Shown: positions 28,038 through 37,425 of the stretch, piece after piece | Numbering within the stretch: position 1 is the stretch's first letter | How the letters are laid out: every line of letters begins with the position of its first letter | Assembly (NCBI RefSeq): GCF_002091955.1 | Contig: NZ_MKKY01000072.1 | Span: forward strand, 62,001 to 126,000 | From: Rhodococcus sp. 1168 | GTDB lineage: Bacteria > Actinomycetota > Actinomycetes > Mycobacteriales > Mycobacteriaceae | Reading direction: 5' to 3' | Length of the DNA stretch: 64,000 nt | Program-made: the position numbers and the translations under genes | Notes under the pieces: model-generated | Databases searched by the model: none | The model's input: only the letters and a program-made list of their open reading frames with translations | Told to the model about the DNA's origin: nothing

Positions 28038-28526
28038 TTAACGTTCTTCTTCCATGCTCGGGTCGACGGTGTCGGGGTCGACTCCTAAGTAAGTCGCAAC
28101 CTGTTCGACAAGCACTTCGTAGAGAAGATCTTCCAGATCCTCCGGGTGCTTGGCGCGTCGCTCCAAGGGCCGCCTGAACAACACGATCCGTGCGCGTGTG
28201 GATTCTCCGCGCTTGTCGATGCCCGCAGGCACCAGTCTGGACAACGGAACGGGGCCCTCTGCTACCACCTCGGGAGGCCACGTGACCGACTCCGGATCTA
28301 TGGCCCTGATTTTGGGTACTTCGTCGACTGCAATGTCCAGTCTCTCCAAACGCTCGTGCCACTTGTGGTCGATACGAGCGAATGCTTCCAACACCACCCG
28401 GTCGAATTTATCTGCGCGCGATCGGTGCCCTGGGACGGTCGCGGGGAGCACCGGGCCGCGAACTCCGCGGCCACGACGGTCCGCGGATCGGGAGGTCGGT
28501 TGTCGTCCGGAGCCAGTTCGAGCCAT
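28038..28526 (-). CDS. Metallopeptidase-family protein (zincin-like) with degenerate active site
   Basis: 162 residues from ATG 28526 (MARTGSGRQPTSRSADRRG). After a basic N-terminus, FDRVVLEAFARIDHKWHERLERLDIAVDEVPKI and IVLFRRPLERRAKHPEDLEDLLYEVLVEQVATYLG match the minimal zincin family (PF06262), yet where HExxHxxG is expected the sequence reads EQVATYLG. The metal ligands are thus missing and proteolysis is unlikely. Order (whiB2 / this / DUF3499) matches Rv3259. Role unknown; could be a binding protein derived from a peptidase. Confidence 0.85.
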   Translation of the reverse strand: MARTGSGRQPTSRSADRRGRGVRGPVLPATVPGHRSRADKFDRVVLEAFARIDHKWHERLERLDIAVDEVPKIRAIDPESVTWPPEVVAEGPVPLSRLVPAGIDKRGESTRARIVLFRRPLERRAKHPEDLEDLLYEVLVEQVATYLGVDPDTVDPSMEEER

Positions 28527-28601
28527 GCCCAAGGTTATCGTCTGACCCTCCGCGGTGTGTCGGGCGGCGTGCAGTCGGAGTCGCGGGATAGTCTCTTGCT
28601 C

Positions 28602-29027
28602 GTGAGATCACTGCGTGGATGCTGCAGGCCCGGGTGTAGCCGTTCGGCCGTCGCGACGCTCACGTATGTCTATTCGGACTCGACTGCCGTCGTGGGACCG
28701 CTTGCCACTGTCGCCGAACCCCACTCATGGGACCTTTGTGAAGTACACGCTGTGACGACCACTGCGCCCAAGGGCTGGGAAATGGTTCGCTACGAGGGTG
28801 GCTTCACTACTACGACGCCCGACGAGGACGACTTGACGGCCCTGGCCGAAGCCGTTCGCGAGGCAGGCCGTGGCGACCGTGTGCGACGCGAGGATACCGA
28901 GGCCGAGGACCGAGTTCGAGAACGAGACATTCGCGCTGACGTGGCTGGAGATCGTCGGGCGTCGGCGGCGCCGGCGCGGACCGGCCGACGGGGTCACCTT
29001 CGGGTGCTTCCGGATCCCACTTCCTGA
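28602..29027 (+). CDS. DUF3499 family protein
   Basis: 141 residues from GTG 28602 (VRSLRGCCRPGCSRSAVATLTYVYSD), the family start; upstream codons in the frame are not homologous. Conserved parts are CCRPGC, ATLTYVYSDSTAVVGPLATVAEPHSWDLCEVHA and APKGWEMVR; the CCxxxC and C..H pairs resemble a small zinc ribbon. The C-terminal 50 residues are charged and variable. Matches Rv3258c by order; function unknown. Divergent from the metallopeptidase-like gene. Confidence 0.9.
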   Translation: MRSLRGCCRPGCSRSAVATLTYVYSDSTAVVGPLATVAEPHSWDLCEVHAVTTTAPKGWEMVRYEGGFTTTTPDEDDLTALAEAVREAGRGDRVRREDTEAEDRVRERDIRADVAGDRRASAAPARTGRRGHLRVLPDPTS

Positions 29028-29277
29028 ATTGCTGGGGAATCTCCGAGTCCGACCCGGAGGTTCGGTCATTTGTTCGGTTCGATCTTCGGTCGTCGTACTC
29101 GTCGATTGTTTCGCACCACCCGGTCGCATGGGGTCGGTCACAACTGGTCGGTATTCTCGCGCTCGACGTATCGAGATGTGACAGATTCGACTCCAGAAGA
29201 CGATGTCCTAAGAGCAGGGGCTAGGCCTCAGTGGCCTCCTCCACCGCTCACCCACCGAAATTCACGAGGAGTCGTTC

Positions 29278-30654
29278 GTGGCACGAACTGCCGAGTCCGT
29301 CGATGCTGTCATCAAGGCCTATGACGTACGAGGGGTGGTGGGCGAGCAGATCGACGCAGACTTCGTGCGAGACGTCGGCGCATCGTTCGCGCGATTGGTC
29401 CGAGAGAAATCCGTCACGCAGGTCGTGATCGGACACGACATGCGCGCATCGTCGCCGGAGTTGTCGCGGGCATTCGCGGACGGAGTCGCCTCGCAGGGCC
29501 TCGACGTCGTCCACATAGGTCTTGCCTCCACCGATCAGCTCTACTTCGCATCGGGTGTTCTGGATTGCCCTGGTGCCGTGTTCACCGCAAGTCACAATCC
29601 TGCGGAGTACAACGGCATCAAGCTGTGCCGTGCGGGCGCGAAGCCGGTAGGGCAGGACACCGGTCTCGGCACGATCAAGGCCGAGCTGGTCGACGGTGTT
29701 CCGGAATACGATGGGCAACCGGGAAGTGTATCGGACCGTGATGTTCTGGTCGAGTACGCCACTTTCGTGCGTGATCTAGTCGATCTGTCTCAGGTATCCG
29801 GTGTCAAGATCGCAGTCGACGCCGGAAACGGGATGGGCGGGCACACCGTGCCTGCTGTGTTCGATTCGTTGCCGGTCACCATCTACCCGCTCTACTTCGA
29901 GCTCGACGGAACCTTCCCCAACCACGAGGCGAATCCGCTCGACCCCAAGAATCTCGTCGACTTACAGAACTTCGTACGCGAGACCGGTGCCGATATCGGA
30001 TTGGCGTTCGACGGTGACGCGGATCGGTGCTTCGTCGTCGACGAGCTCGGAAATCCGGTCTCTCCGTCGGCAGTGACCGGGCTGGTAGCCGAGCGCGAGC
30101 TCGCCAAAGAACCCGGTGCGTCGGTGATTTACAACCTGATCACCTCCCATGCGGTTCCGGAGTTGGTGACCAGGCTCGGTGGTACACCGGTACGAACCAG
30201 GGTCGGCCACTCGTTCATCAAGCAGCAGATGGCAGAGACCGGCGCTGTATTCGGCGGTGAGCACTCCGCCCACTACTACTTCCGCGATTTCTGGGGCGCC
30301 GACTCCGGAATGCTCGCGGCGCTGCATGTCCTGGCAGCTCTCGGCGCTACAGATCGACCGCTCTCGGAGTTGATGAAGTCGTACGAGTCGTACTCCGCGT
30401 CGGGGGAGATCAACTCGACTGTCGATGATGCCACCGAGCGCACGAATGCAGTGCTCGTCGCCTTCGCGGACCGTACGGTATCGGTCGACCGGCTGGACGG
30501 TGTCACCATCGACCTCGCGGACGGTGCCTGGTTCAATCTCCGAGCCTCGAATACCGAACCACTGTTGCGTCTCAACGTCGAAGCCCGAACCAGTGAAGAT
30601 GTTGATGCTTTGACCTCCGAGATATTGGGCATAGTGCGAGGACAACTGGAATAG
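29278..30654 (+). CDS. Phosphomannomutase/phosphoglucomutase
   Basis: 458 residues from GTG 29278 with GAGGAG upstream. Four-domain alpha-D-phosphohexomutase: active-site serine loop GAVFTASHNPAEYNGIKLC, metal loop LAFDGDADRCFVVDE, sugar loop FGGEHSAHYYF, and phosphate loop LRASNTEPLLRLNVEA near the C-terminus. It interconverts mannose-6-P and mannose-1-P, feeding the GDP-mannose enzyme encoded at 22956. First of a mannose-phosphate cluster with the SIS protein and manA; counterpart of Rv3257c. Confidence 0.95.
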   Translation: MARTAESVDAVIKAYDVRGVVGEQIDADFVRDVGASFARLVREKSVTQVVIGHDMRASSPELSRAFADGVASQGLDVVHIGLASTDQLYFASGVLDCPGAVFTASHNPAEYNGIKLCRAGAKPVGQDTGLGTIKAELVDGVPEYDGQPGSVSDRDVLVEYATFVRDLVDLSQVSGVKIAVDAGNGMGGHTVPAVFDSLPVTIYPLYFELDGTFPNHEANPLDPKNLVDLQNFVRETGADIGLAFDGDADRCFVVDELGNPVSPSAVTGLVAERELAKEPGASVIYNLITSHAVPELVTRLGGTPVRTRVGHSFIKQQMAETGAVFGGEHSAHYYFRDFWGADSGMLAALHVLAALGATDRPLSELMKSYESYSASGEINSTVDDATERTNAVLVAFADRTVSVDRLDGVTIDLADGAWFNLRASNTEPLLRLNVEARTSEDVDALTSEILGIVRGQLE

Positions 30655-30732
30655 TGGGCTGGGAGGCTCGCAATCACGAACGCACTCGATCGGCGAGTGG
30701 ACGTCGGTAAAGAAAGGACGGTGCAGACAGTC

Positions 30733-31908
30733 ATGACAGCTCCGTCGTCTCTGCTGAATTTGGATGACGCCGCCGCACTTGCCGCCGCCGATACCGACGG
30801 GGCTCTGCGCAGCGCCGCATTGGCAGGTGCGCAAGTTCGTGCGACGTATGCAGCCGTCGAGGAATTTGTGTCCGAACGGCTGGGTGATCTTCGCCCTCGT
30901 AGTGTTGTTTTCGTCGCGGGCGAAGGTCGCGCGGGTCGGGCCGCGTCCATGCTCATCGCCGCGGTCGGTGCACGCATCGGTTTTCCGCTTGTGCACGCCG
31001 CGACGACGCCGCTATGGGTCGGTCCGCTCGACGTAGTCGTCCTCTCCGGCCATGACGCTGGTGACCCACGGCTCGCAGAATCGACATCCGCAGCCGTTCG
31101 CCGAGGCGCCGAAACTGTTCTCGTCACCCCGGACGAGGGGCCGCTGCGCTCTGCTGCAGCAGGCCGCGCCGTGTTTCTTCCCCCGAGGGTCGCTGTGCGC
31201 GAGCACAACACGTTGATGCGTTACCTGGCGGCTGGGACGGCAGTTCTCGCTGCTGTGTCCGACGGCGCCTACCGATCCGTGCTTCCCGACTTGTCCGGCA
31301 TTGCAGACCTGCTCGACGCCGAGGCGGCTCGAAATCATCCGTCGCACGAGGTTTTTCACAACCCGGCCAAGTCACTCGCCGCTCAGATTTCGGGCAGCCG
31401 GGTTGTGTTGTCCGGTGGGGGAGCCGTCGATGTCGAGTTGGCCCGACACGGTAGTGAGGTTTTGCTGCGGGCTGCCGGCGTCGTGGCGGGGGCGGGTGAG
31501 CTCTCCGACGTCGTCGCCGCTGTCGTGTCCTCTGCTCGTACGAGCGGTGCAGCACCCGTGGAATACGATGCGTTTTTCCACGACGACGAGTTCGACGGTC
31601 CCCGGCCCGAACAGGCGATTCGAGTAGTGGTCTTGACCTCGGATTCTCTGGCTGCCTCGGCCGAGCGTCGGACGGCTGCGCTACCGGACTCAGTCGTGAT
31701 CACGGCGGGCCTACCCGAGATCGACCGGGGGAGCATCGATTTCGGATCGCCTGCAAACTCTGTGGTCGGTGCCGGCGGTTACCGGCGCGAAGGTCGGGAC
31801 GGTGCAGGAACCAACCCGCACTCTGCCGGTGAACTGGGGGCAACGGCAGTATTGGCGACGCGGCTGGAAATGGCTGCCGCGTATCTACAGTTGATGGGCG
31901 GGAAATAG
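30733..31908 (+). CDS. SIS-domain protein (mannose-6-P isomerase-associated)
   Basis: 391 residues from ATG 30733 (MTAPSSLLNLDDAAALAAAD); GTG 30721 and 30697 are alternative starts. SIS features include PRSVVFVAGEGRAGRAASMLIAAVG, PLDVVVLSGHDAGDPRLAESTSAAVRRGAETVLVTP, and a second half with SRVVLSGGGAVDVELARHGSEVLLRAAG, FFHDDEFDG. The family is related to bifunctional phosphoglucose/phosphomannose isomerases, but I cannot confirm catalytic residues. Its stop shares a base with the manA GTG. Counterpart of Rv3256c. Confidence 0.88.
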   Translation: MTAPSSLLNLDDAAALAAADTDGALRSAALAGAQVRATYAAVEEFVSERLGDLRPRSVVFVAGEGRAGRAASMLIAAVGARIGFPLVHAATTPLWVGPLDVVVLSGHDAGDPRLAESTSAAVRRGAETVLVTPDEGPLRSAAAGRAVFLPPRVAVREHNTLMRYLAAGTAVLAAVSDGAYRSVLPDLSGIADLLDAEAARNHPSHEVFHNPAKSLAAQISGSRVVLSGGGAVDVELARHGSEVLLRAAGVVAGAGELSDVVAAVVSSARTSGAAPVEYDAFFHDDEFDGPRPEQAIRVVVLTSDSLAASAERRTAALPDSVVITAGLPEIDRGSIDFGSPANSVVGAGGYRREGRDGAGTNPHSAGELGATAVLATRLEMAAAYLQLMGGK

Positions 31909-33131
31909 TGCATCCACTGCTCGGTGCAGTCAGGTCGTATGCGTGGGGATCGAGAACCGATCTTGCAGCTATGCAAGGCAGGCCGGTTCCGTCCGAACAT
32001 CCGGAGGCCGAGATCTGGCTCGGGGCACACCCCGCAGATCCAGCAATGATCGACTACGGCACCTCGACGCGGTCGCTGCTCAGCGTCATCGACGAGAACC
32101 CGTCTCTCGAGCTTGGAGCGGATACTTCCGCGACCTACATGGGGAGGCTCCCCTTCCTGTTGAAACTGCTTGCCGCCGACGAACCCCTGTCGCTTCAGGC
32201 CCATCCGAGCGCGACGCAAGCTGCCGAGGGATTCGCACGTGAAGAGTCAGCACGAATTCCGATCGATTCTTCGTTGCGAAACTACCGCGATGCAAGCCAC
32301 AAACCTGAGCTGATCGTTGCGTTGACCGAGTTTCACGCACTTGCCGGATTCCGGTGTCCGCAGAGGACAGTGGAGTTCATCGACGCGCTGAACGTGGACG
32401 CTCTGTCCGGGTACCGATCACTGCTGGCCGACCAGCCGGACGATGCAGGATTGCGGACTGTATTCACATCCTGGATCACCTTGCCCGGGCCTGCCCTCGA
32501 TGCCTTGTTGCCGCTGGTCGCCGACGGGTGCGTCGAGTACCTCTCGACTCGTGCGCATTCCGACGGGGGTGAATTCGTCGCGGAGGCAAGAACACTTCTC
32601 GAACTCGGAGAGTCCTATCCGGGTGATGCGGGAGTGCTGGCGGCGTTGTTGCTCAACAGAATTACGTTGACCCCCGGCCAAGGTATTTTTCTCGATGCGG
32701 GCAACCTGCATGCCTACTTGACCGGTACCGGTGTGGAGATCATGGCGAACTCCGACAATGTGTTGCGCGGTGGCCTGACGACCAAGCACGTGGATGTACC
32801 AGAACTTCTCCGGATTTTGGATTTCCGGCCGTCGGAGGTGAGGATCCTCGAAGCGGAGCCTGGCATGAGAGACACCGTTGCCCGTTACGAGACACCGGCG
32901 CCGGAATTCGCGTTGAGCCGTGCCGCGGTGTCGAATGGCTCTTCGGTGAAGTCGGACAGTGACGGGCCGTCGATCGTGCTGTGTACCAAGGGACGGGTCG
33001 TGGTGGACGACGGCGACCGTGAACTGGTGCTCGAGCAAGGTTCGGCCGTGTGGATATCTGCGGCGGATCCAGCGTTCACCGCCGCGGCGCGATGGGGAGA
33101 CGCCGAGATATTTTTCGCGACCGTCGGGTAG
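31908..33131 (+). CDS. manA: Mannose-6-phosphate isomerase, class I
   Basis: 407 residues from GTG 31908 (one-base overlap TAGTG). Type I PMI with SYAWGSRTDLAAMQG, AEIWLGAHPADPA, PFLLKLLAADEPLSLQAHPS (zinc ligands Gln and His), DASHKPELIVALTEFHALAGFR (His, Glu ligands), GQGIFLDAGNLHAYLTGTGVEIMANSDNVLRGGLTTKHVDVPELL, and a C-terminal cupin region. It converts fructose-6-P to mannose-6-P, the entry to mannan and mannolipid synthesis; product goes to the mutase at 29278. Confidence 0.96.
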   Translation: MHPLLGAVRSYAWGSRTDLAAMQGRPVPSEHPEAEIWLGAHPADPAMIDYGTSTRSLLSVIDENPSLELGADTSATYMGRLPFLLKLLAADEPLSLQAHPSATQAAEGFAREESARIPIDSSLRNYRDASHKPELIVALTEFHALAGFRCPQRTVEFIDALNVDALSGYRSLLADQPDDAGLRTVFTSWITLPGPALDALLPLVADGCVEYLSTRAHSDGGEFVAEARTLLELGESYPGDAGVLAALLLNRITLTPGQGIFLDAGNLHAYLTGTGVEIMANSDNVLRGGLTTKHVDVPELLRILDFRPSEVRILEAEPGMRDTVARYETPAPEFALSRAAVSNGSSVKSDSDGPSIVLCTKGRVVVDDGDRELVLEQGSAVWISAADPAFTAAARWGDAEIFFATVG

Positions 33132-33269
33132 CCTTTCGCCCGGTACTGGAACCGTTCGATTGGAGCTCGATTTCCCTAGGTGTTACCCAAGGGGACTCGA
33201 TGGGGCGGGCGAACAAGTCGCAAGCAGAGTACCGTCAGTGACCCGATCTCGACAGGTGGACCACACGCG

Positions 33270-33728
33270 ATGACCGAAGATCGGCCGAAGAAGGCTCCGC
33301 GAACGACCGGCCTTTTCAGTACCAAGTCCGTCGAGCAGTCCATGAAGGACACCGATGAGCCGGACACAAAACTCCGGAAGGATCTCACTTCGTGGGACCT
33401 CACCGTGTTCGGCGTGGCTGTCGTCATCGGGGCCGGAATCTTCACGCTCACCGCGCGCACTGCAGGAAACGTTGCCGGACCCTCGGTGTCGCTGGCCTTT
33501 CTTCTCGCTGCAGTCGCGTGTGGGCTGGCGGCTCTCTGCTATGCCGAGTTCGCCTCGACCGTCCCGGTGGCGGGAAGCGCATACAACCTTTTCGTACGCC
33601 ACCTTCGGTGAGTTCGTCGCGTGGATCATCGGGTGGGACCTGATCCTCGAGTTCGCGCTGGCATCGTCGGTCGTACAGACGAGACGATCCGTGCGCGCGA
33701 AGCGGCCAACGAACGCGACTCGAAATAG
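33270..33728 (+). pseudogene. Amino-acid permease (APC family) pseudogene with frameshift and internal deletion
   Basis: The N-terminus from ATG 33270 matches cationic amino-acid permeases (LRKDLTSWDLTVFGVAVVIG, GAGIFTLTARTAGNVAGPSV, CYAEFASTVPVAGSAY). At about 33584 one extra A shifts the frame: the original frame reads NLFVRHLR then stops at 33609-33611, while the +1 frame continues with TFSYATFGEFVAWIIGWDL and ILEFALASSVV. Near 33677 the sequence jumps to a polar tail in the original frame, DETIRAREAANERDSK and TAG 33726-33728, typical of a permease C-terminus. Roughly 300 residues of membrane domain are gone. Position between manA and alkB matches Rv3253c. Confidence 0.85.
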
Positions 33729-33783
33729 CGCCTCAGCGCGCTCGAATAGCCTCTTTACGGGGCGGTAGGTATGTTATAGGCTC

Positions 33784-33805
33784 CTCGAACCAACTTCGGG
33801 TCGAG
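33784..33805 (+). promoter_or_regulatory. Imperfect palindrome upstream of alkB (possible operator)
   Basis: CTCGAACC-N6-GGGTCGAG pairs at 7 of 8 positions and lies 16 bp before the alkB start and just past a TATAGG (33775-33780) that could be a -10 box. TetR-type regulators often control alkB genes in this position, but no -35 box is clear and the site is only a suggestion. Confidence 0.3.
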
Positions 33806-33821
33806 TTTCAGGGGGTGTGGG

Positions 33822-35153
33822 TTGAGCCAGGTCGGTCGTAACTGCGCGGTTGTGGACGAGGTCTCCGGCGGTAGCGTCCCTCCCGTCGTAGCCCCACGCC
33901 ACGAGCGCGAGGCGGCGAGCGCGTCGCAAGTGTCCACTTCATCGAGCGATACGGTGTCGATCACCGGTGCGCATCCTGCCGTCGCGAAAAGCCGGCGAGG
34001 CTACAAGCGGTACCTCTGGTTGCTCGGTCTCCTCGCACCCGCTTCGGCTTTGCTGCCCTCGCAACTGGTCCTGTGGACCGGCATGCCGGTATTTTGGTGG
34101 AGCGGGTTGATGGTCTTCTTCTTGATCATCCCGGTCCTCGACAAAGCGGCCGGTGAGGACGGTGACAATCCGTCCGATACCGACGTCTCGTCGATGCAGG
34201 AAGACAAGTTCTATCGATGGTGCACCTATGCGTTCCTGCCCATTCAGTTCTTCACGTTGCTGGTCGCCTGCTGGATGTGGGCTTTCGGAGGCTTGACGGT
34301 CATCGACAGCATCGGTCTGGCTGTCACGGTCGGTCTCGTCGCCGGAACTGGGATCAATGCGGCACACGAGTTGGGTCACCGGGTCGAAAAGCACGAACGT
34401 TGGCTCGCCAAGGTGGCATTGACCCAAACCTTCTACGGGCATTTTTTCGTCGAGCACAACCGGGGGCATCACGTCAGAGTGGCAACGCCCGACGATCCAG
34501 CCAGTTCCCGGCTCGGGGAGAATCTGTGGACCTTCCTACCTCGCAGTGTGGTCCTGGGGTTGGTATCGGCGTGGCATCTGGAAACGCAGAGGTTGGCTCG
34601 CCGGAGCATCCGACCTTGGAGCATTCGGAACAACCTTCTGCATTCATGGTTGATGAGTGCGATGCTGTTCGCGCTGCTGGCGCTGGCATTCGGACCCGCA
34701 ATTCTGCCCTACCTCGCGCTGCAGGCCGTCGTAGGTTTCTTGCTGTTGGAAACTGTCAACTATGTCGAGCACTACGGACTGCTTCGGGATAAGAACGCTC
34801 GGGGGCGTTACGTCAGGTGCTCACCTCGGCACAGCTGGAACAGTGACCGACTGTGCACGAACATCTTTCTCTATCACTTGCAGCGGCACAGCGATCATCA
34901 CGCCAATCCCTCCAAGCGCTACCAGGTTCTTCGCACCTGCGAGGAGGCACCACAGTTGCCGGCCGGATACGCAACGATGGTGATGATGGCGGCTTTCCCA
35001 CCGCTGTGGCGTCGGGTCATGGACCCACGCGTGATTGCCCACTACGAAGGCGATGTGAGCAGAGCGAATATCCTTCCCCGGAAACGCGAGAAGATTCTCC
35101 GGGCATACGGAGAGCCAGGGTACGCACAGGCCCGGATGGCCAAAAGCAGGTAG
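33822..35153 (+). CDS. alkB: Alkane 1-monooxygenase
   Basis: 443 residues with a TTG start at 33822 preceded by AGGGGGTG; GTG 33852 is an alternative. All histidine boxes of the membrane non-haem di-iron hydroxylase are present: HELGHRVEKHE (from His182), EHNRGHH, NYVEHYGL and LQRHSDHHANPSKRY. Six hydrophobic segments surround them. It hydroxylates the terminal carbon of n-alkanes using electrons from rubredoxin and rubredoxin reductase. In M. tuberculosis and most rhodococci rubredoxin genes follow; here sahH comes next, 65 bp later, and none lies in the window. The N-terminal 55 residues are Ser-rich and non-conserved. Confidence 0.95.
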   Translation: MSQVGRNCAVVDEVSGGSVPPVVAPRHEREAASASQVSTSSSDTVSITGAHPAVAKSRRGYKRYLWLLGLLAPASALLPSQLVLWTGMPVFWWSGLMVFFLIIPVLDKAAGEDGDNPSDTDVSSMQEDKFYRWCTYAFLPIQFFTLLVACWMWAFGGLTVIDSIGLAVTVGLVAGTGINAAHELGHRVEKHERWLAKVALTQTFYGHFFVEHNRGHHVRVATPDDPASSRLGENLWTFLPRSVVLGLVSAWHLETQRLARRSIRPWSIRNNLLHSWLMSAMLFALLALAFGPAILPYLALQAVVGFLLLETVNYVEHYGLLRDKNARGRYVRCSPRHSWNSDRLCTNIFLYHLQRHSDHHANPSKRYQVLRTCEEAPQLPAGYATMVMMAAFPPLWRRVMDPRVIAHYEGDVSRANILPRKREKILRAYGEPGYAQARMAKSR

Positions 35154-35218
35154 CACGAACCCTCGGGGCGTCGACCCGATAGCCTGAAAGAGAACTTCAC
35201 GCAATCAGGAGAGGCAAG

Positions 35219-36739
35219 ATGACCACCTCAGTAACGCCGGATGATCGTTCGGCCACAGGATCGGCACTCACCGCGGACAACCTCGGTGGAATCGACTTCA
35301 AGGTCGCAGACCTGTCGCTGGCGGAGTTCGGCCGTAAGGAGATCCGCCTCGCCGAACACGAAATGCCCGGTCTGATCGCACTCCGTCGCGAATACTCCGA
35401 GGTGTTGCCGCTCAAGGGCGCTCGAGTATCGGGATCGCTCCATATGACCGTGCAGACCGCCGTCCTGATCGAAACTCTGGTCGCCCTCGGCGCCGAGGTT
35501 CGCTGGGCGTCGTGCAACATCTTCTCCACCCAGGATCATGCGGCCGCGGCCGTCGTCGTCGGACCGCACGGAAGTGTCGAGGAGCCCAAGGGGGTTCCGG
35601 TGTTCGCTTGGAAGGGCGAGACCCTCGAGGACTACTGGTGGGCCGCCGAGCAGATGCTGACGTGGCCTGCGGCCGCCGACGGAACGCCACAGCCCCCCAA
35701 CATGATTCTCGACGACGGCGGCGACGCGACGATGCTCGTCCTTCGTGGCGCTCAGTTCGAGAAGGCAGGCGTCGTTCCGCCCACCGACGAAGACCATGAC
35801 TCGGACGAGTACCAGGTTTTCCTCGGCCTGTTGCGCCGCTCGCTCGAAGAGTCGAAGACCAAGTGGAGCGAGATCGCAGCATCGGTCAAGGGCGTCACGG
35901 AAGAGACGACCACCGGAGTGCTGAGGCTCTACCAGTTCGCTGCGGCCGGCGAATTGACGTTCCCGGCGATCAACGTCAACGACTCGGTGACCAAGAGCAA
36001 GTTCGACAACAAGTACGGCACTCGTCACTCGTTGATCGACGGAATCAACCGTGGTACCGACGTCCTCATCGGCGGCAAAGCGGTTCTGGTCTGTGGCTAC
36101 GGCGACGTCGGTAAGGGCTGCGCCGAAGCATTGAAGGGCCAGGGTGCTCGCGTCACGGTCACCGAAGCCGATCCGATCAATGCGCTCCAGGCACTCATGG
36201 ACGGGTTCGACGTGCGAACCGTCGAGGAGTTCATCGAGAAGGCCGACATCGTGATCACCTCGACGGGCAACCTCGGAATCATCACGTTCGCGCACATGCA
36301 GCGGATGAAGCACCAGGCAATTCTGGGGAACATCGGTCACTTCGACAACGAGATCGACATGGCAGGCCTCGAGCGCGCGAAGGACGTCACGCGGATCAAC
36401 ATCAAGCCGCAGGTCGACGAGTTCCAGTTCGCCGATGGCCATTCGATCATCGTTCTGTCGGAAGGCCGCTTGCTGAACCTCGGCAACGCCACTGGTCACC
36501 CGTCGTTCGTGATGAGCAACAGTTTCTCCAACCAGGTCATCGCGCAGATCGAACTGTGGACCAAGCCGAGCGAGTACGACAACGAGGTGTACCGCCTACC
36601 GAAGCACCTCGACGAGAAGGTTGCTCGCATCCACGTAGAGGCACTCGGTGGCACGATCACCAAGCTCACCAAGGAGCAGGCCGAATACATCAATGTCGAC
36701 GTCGAGGGCCCGTACAAGCCCGAGCATTACCGCTACTGA
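35219..36739 (+). CDS. sahH: Adenosylhomocysteinase
   Basis: 506 residues from ATG 35219 with AGGAGAG upstream. Motifs include [74 protein letters not shown], the NAD loop [20 protein letters not shown], and C-terminal KPEHYRY carrying the Lys/Tyr that reach the neighbouring subunit's NAD. The 40-residue insert near 150-190 ([16 protein letters not shown]) is typical of the long tetrameric form. It splits S-adenosylhomocysteine to adenosine and homocysteine. Followed 16 bp later by tmk. Confidence 0.97.
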   Translation: MTTSVTPDDRSATGSALTADNLGGIDFKVADLSLAEFGRKEIRLAEHEMPGLIALRREYSEVLPLKGARVSGSLHMTVQTAVLIETLVALGAEVRWASCNIFSTQDHAAAAVVVGPHGSVEEPKGVPVFAWKGETLEDYWWAAEQMLTWPAAADGTPQPPNMILDDGGDATMLVLRGAQFEKAGVVPPTDEDHDSDEYQVFLGLLRRSLEESKTKWSEIAASVKGVTEETTTGVLRLYQFAAAGELTFPAINVNDSVTKSKFDNKYGTRHSLIDGINRGTDVLIGGKAVLVCGYGDVGKGCAEALKGQGARVTVTEADPINALQALMDGFDVRTVEEFIEKADIVITSTGNLGIITFAHMQRMKHQAILGNIGHFDNEIDMAGLERAKDVTRINIKPQVDEFQFADGHSIIVLSEGRLLNLGNATGHPSFVMSNSFSNQVIAQIELWTKPSEYDNEVYRLPKHLDEKVARIHVEALGGTITKLTKEQAEYINVDVEGPYKPEHYRY

Positions 36740-36755
36740 TCCGGACGCGACCGCA

Positions 36756-37421
36756 GTGGGAAAACTTGTAGTGATCGAGGGAGTCGACGGGGCGGGCAAG
36801 AACACCCTGGCCCGTCGGCTCGTCTCGGCGTGGGAGCGCGAGGGCCACGAGGTCGCTCGCGTCGGGTTCCCGCGGTACGGGTTGTCGGTTAATGCCGATC
36901 TCGCTGCCGAGGCGTTGCGCGGTGAGCACGGGGATACTGCGGAGAGCGTGCACGCGATGGCTTTGCTGTTCGCCCTGGATCGACGGGACGCGGCTGAGAT
37001 GATCCGAAAGCTGCTCTCGCACAACGATATTGTCCTGTTGGACCGATATGTTGCCTCGAATGCCGCATACACCGCGGCACGGCTCGAAGAGTCGGCCGAC
37101 GGCGATGGGGTCGAATGGATTCGAGCTCTCGAGTTCGAGAGATTCGGGGTACCGATTCCTGATGTGCAGATCCTCTTGGACGTCCCCGTCGAGCTTGCCG
37201 CCGAACGTGCCGCGGCACGTGAGCAAGAGGATTCGACTCGCGTCAGAGACTCCTACGAGCGTGACTCCTCGCTTCAGAGCAGGACTTCGGCGGCCTATTG
37301 CGGGTTGGCTGCCGCGAACTGGGTGTCACCGTGGGAGGTGATCGACGCTGATGTCGATCCGACCCAACTCGCCGCGCACCTGGTCAATCAGACATCCGAC
37401 GGCATGAAAGTGACACCATAG
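36756..37421 (+). CDS. tmk: Thymidylate kinase
   Basis: 221 residues from GTG 36756 (VGKLVVIEGVDGAGKNTLARRL); the upstream in-frame codons overlap sahH and are not homologous. P-loop GVDGAGKNT, DR(Y) motif LLDRYVASNAAYTAARL and the lid AAAREQEDSTRVRDSYERD are present. The P-loop has Asn where Ser/Thr is usual, as in mycobacterial Tmk. It phosphorylates dTMP to dTDP. Lies in a sahH-tmk-mtrA-mtrB-lpqB series. Confidence 0.94.
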   Translation: MGKLVVIEGVDGAGKNTLARRLVSAWEREGHEVARVGFPRYGLSVNADLAAEALRGEHGDTAESVHAMALLFALDRRDAAEMIRKLLSHNDIVLLDRYVASNAAYTAARLEESADGDGVEWIRALEFERFGVPIPDVQILLDVPVELAAERAAAREQEDSTRVRDSYERDSSLQSRTSAAYCGLAAANWVSPWEVIDADVDPTQLAAHLVNQTSDGMKVTP

Positions 37422-37425
37422 GACC

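Noticed and set aside
35154..35218. SAH or SAM riboswitch ahead of sahH
   Set aside because: The gap is only 65 bases and I see no stacked helices or conserved core; the ribosome site explains the 3' part.
35228..36499. 423-codon minus-strand frame opposite sahH
   Set aside because: Antisense shadow of sahH produced by third-position GC; no family resemblance.
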